Below are positions 4,812 through 6,012 of a DNA stretch of 6,012 nucleotides, in pieces. The stretch spans positions 360-6,371 of the forward strand of contig DQCG01000511.1 of the NCBI GenBank assembly GCA_003533825.1, given 5' to 3'. The position numbers were made by a program, and so were the translations under genes. This DNA is from Phycisphaerales bacterium (lineage in GTDB: Bacteria > Planctomycetota > Phycisphaerae > Sedimentisphaerales > Anaerobacaceae). The notes beneath the pieces are model-generated. The model made no database searches and was not told the DNA's origin. It was given only the letters and a program-made list of their open reading frames with translations. Every line of letters starts with the position of its first letter. Position 1 is the first letter of the stretch.

Positions 4812-5384
4812 ATGAACCAGCAAAGAAAAACAGGACTGAAGAGGAACGTGACAAGGATTTTTCTGGCAGCGGCAATCGGGCTTATTATCTGGAGTTCCGC
4901 GGCATCGGCTCAGGACAGCCTGGGCTCCCTTATGGAACAGTCGGGTTCTGAATGGATTGTCGGCAACTGGGTCGGCGAGTCACCCGACGGCCAAAAGTAT
5001 ACGATGGAATACAAATGGGCATTAAAACCGCACGTACTTAGCGTACATTTCAAAGGATTCGAATTCGAGTATCACGGCATCATCTTCTTCAACTCTTCAG
5101 AGGAGCAGGTGGTCCAGATAGGAGTAGATTCCAGTGGTAATAACAGCAAAGGTCTCTGGGAAGCAGAGTACGGCAAGGCGATAATGAAGAGCGAGTTTAA
5201 AGGAGAATACGGCGAAGTCTCCAGGATGGGATTCGTTTACTCGAAATCCGATGCCAATACGATGAAGTGCGAGCTGCACGGGCTGGATGAATACGGCGCG
5301 CTCGATGCCAATCCGGGAATGACGTTAGAGTACAAGCTTCAGAAGAAAGAAGCACCCAAAAAAGCTGCGCCCGCAAAACCGTGA
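4812..5384 (+). CDS. Exported protein of unknown function with beta-rich domain
   Basis: This is a 190-residue protein. The N-terminus is a clear signal peptide: basic MNQQRKTGLKRNVTR, hydrophobic IFLAAAIGLIIW, and ASA/QD with likely cleavage after A33. There is no lipobox cysteine, so it is probably periplasmic or secreted. The mature part begins with a short helix and then WIVGNWVGESPDGQKYTMEY (48-67), alternating strands through VHFKGFEFEYHGIIFF, and ends at TLEYKLQ (171-177). The G-x-W-x-G start followed by about eight strands recalls lipocalin-like or DUF1579-like barrels, but I cannot assign it to a family. The tail KKEAPKKAAPAKP (178-190) is a Lys/Ala/Pro extension that is probably disordered and could touch cell wall or membrane. 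AGGAG 9 nt before the ATG gives a strong start. It has no same-strand neighbour and faces the aminotransferase gene convergently. Confidence 0.85.
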   Translation: MNQQRKTGLKRNVTRIFLAAAIGLIIWSSAASAQDSLGSLMEQSGSEWIVGNWVGESPDGQKYTMEYKWALKPHVLSVHFKGFEFEYHGIIFFNSSEEQVVQIGVDSSGNNSKGLWEAEYGKAIMKSEFKGEYGEVSRMGFVYSKSDANTMKCELHGLDEYGALDANPGMTLEYKLQKKEAPKKAAPAKP

Positions 5385-5412
5385 CAGCCCTAAACGAGAT
5401 CGCACTGATATA

Positions 5413-5438
5413 ACACGCCCAAGCCTGTTTGGGAGTGT
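5413..5438. terminator. Hairpin between convergent genes, possible bidirectional terminator
   Basis: ACACGCCCAA (5413-5422) pairs with TTGGGAGTGT (5429-5438), ten positions with a single G-A mismatch, around a GCCTGT loop. It starts 29 nt after the secreted-protein stop and 50 nt beyond the aminotransferase stop. It lacks a T-tract on either strand, so termination would be weak or factor-assisted. Confidence 0.5.
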
Positions 5439-5487
5439 CAGCGCAGCGATGCCCCGGCTGATTCTTTGACTCTGGTTTTTGCGTTTC

Positions 5488-6012
5488 TTACTGGCTTTTG
5501 CGTACGTATCTGCTGATGTTGCGAATCGCCTGCCGGAGACGCTGCTCGTTTTCCACGAGAGCGATGCGCATATAATTTTCTCCGCCCTCGCCGAACGCTC
5601 TGCCGGGAGCGATTGAGACCTCCGCGTTCTCCATCAGTTCCATTGCGTAATCGATAGTGCCCTTGCCCCTGGTATGTTCCGGCGGAACTTTTGCCCAGAC
5701 AAACATTGTCGCTCTCGGCTTTTCCACCTCCCAGCCGATTCTTCTAAGGCCGTCACAGACCACATCCCGCCGGGATTGGTATCGCTTGTTTTGAGCAATC
5801 ATATCTTCCTCGCAGTGACGCAGCGCGATTATGCCGGCTATCTGAATCGCCTGGAAGATGCCGTAATCGTAATAACCTTTTATCGTCGCAAGATAATCGA
5901 TCATGTCCCTGTTTCCCGACACGAAACCCATGCGGAAGCCCGCCATATTGTAAGGCTTGCTCATCGTGATCAATTCGACGCCGACGTCTTTTGCCCCTTT
6001 GACCGAAAGGAA
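5488..6012 (-). CDS. alaC: AlaC-like alanine/aspartate-family aminotransferase, C-terminal part
   Basis: This is a PLP-dependent class I/II aminotransferase. The minus-strand frame stays open to the window edge, giving the last 174 residues; the true start lies outside. The first visible residues, FLSVKGAKDVGVEL, continue directly into ITMSKPYNMAGFRMGF, so the TTG at 5971-5973 is not a start. K19 of the fragment, in SKPYNMAGFRMG, is the lysine that forms the Schiff base with PLP, and R27 is the phosphate-side arginine. The fragment then follows E. coli AlaC closely as I remember it: IKGYYDYGIFQAIQIAGIIAL, the RRDVVCDGLRRIGWEVEKPRATMFVWAKVP segment, VSIAPGRAFGEGGENYMRIALVEN with the carboxylate-binding arginine (residue 149 of the fragment), and RLRQAIRNI. 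AlaC makes alanine from pyruvate with glutamate as donor. Annotation pipelines often label relatives LL-diaminopimelate aminotransferase, and that remains possible because the substrate-defining N-terminal part is not visible. Confidence 0.9.
   Translation of the reverse strand, partial: FLSVKGAKDVGVELITMSKPYNMAGFRMGFVSGNRDMIDYLATIKGYYDYGIFQAIQIAGIIALRHCEEDMIAQNKRYQSRRDVVCDGLRRIGWEVEKPRATMFVWAKVPPEHTRGKGTIDYAMELMENAEVSIAPGRAFGEGGENYMRIALVENEQRLRQAIRNISRYVRKSQ

Noticed and set aside
5971..5973. TTG at 5971-5973 as start of the aminotransferase
   Set aside because: The frame continues to the window edge with residues (KGAKDVGVEL) that match the aminotransferase family; the gene is simply cut by the window.

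Overview
The window looks like chromosomal DNA of a bacterium from the Planctomycetota or a related PVC lineage, possibly the Phycisphaerae. The main evidence is a tandem pair of type IV pilin-like (pseudopilin) proteins with a KGFTLIELLVVIAII prepilin N-terminus and a C-terminal LWLDGHV-type motif, a family strongly expanded in those phyla. Spacers are long, and several carry palindromic or short-repeat sequence. The lineage is an inference; there is no rRNA or other marker gene here.

Layout. Positions 1-2548 form a co-oriented (+) block of small, mostly uncharacterised genes. In order these are: the C-terminal tail of an unknown protein (1-117); an AT-rich gene for a PD-(D/E)xK nuclease-like protein with a second C-terminal domain (186-1049); a 66-residue unknown protein (1131-1331); a truncated second copy of the 5' end of a downstream gene (1373-1438); a single-domain retropepsin-like aspartic protease (1556-1924); and an intact two-helix membrane protein resembling DUF6141 (2030-2548). 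The truncated copy matches the start of the membrane-protein gene, with a related promoter sequence in front of it. The protease gene has a sigma70-type promoter placed so that its transcript should begin at or within a base or two of the ATG, and the membrane-protein gene looks nearly leaderless too.

Positions 2549-2768 are a non-coding spacer with overlapping inverted repeats between convergent genes. Positions 2769-4340 hold the two tandem pseudopilin genes on the minus strand, read 4340 to 2769 with a 30-nt gap, probably as one transcript. Positions 4341-4811 are a divergent, apparently non-coding region with candidate extended -10 promoters for both sides and a small hairpin. Positions 4812-5384 encode an exported protein of unknown function. 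A hairpin at 5413-5438 separates it from a convergent minus-strand gene (5488 to beyond 6012) for the C-terminal part of an AlaC-like aminotransferase, including the PLP-binding lysine.

How the genes relate. Apart from the pseudopilin pair there is no obvious shared pathway. The left block reads as accessory material with signs of duplication and decay; the right end is ordinary metabolism. I found no CRISPR array, tRNA, rRNA, transposase or convincing integron attC site. The most interesting items are the duplicated promoter plus 5' gene fragment, the leaderless arrangement of the protease gene, the mutually exclusive hairpins at 2605-2678, and the divergence pattern of the pseudopilin pair.
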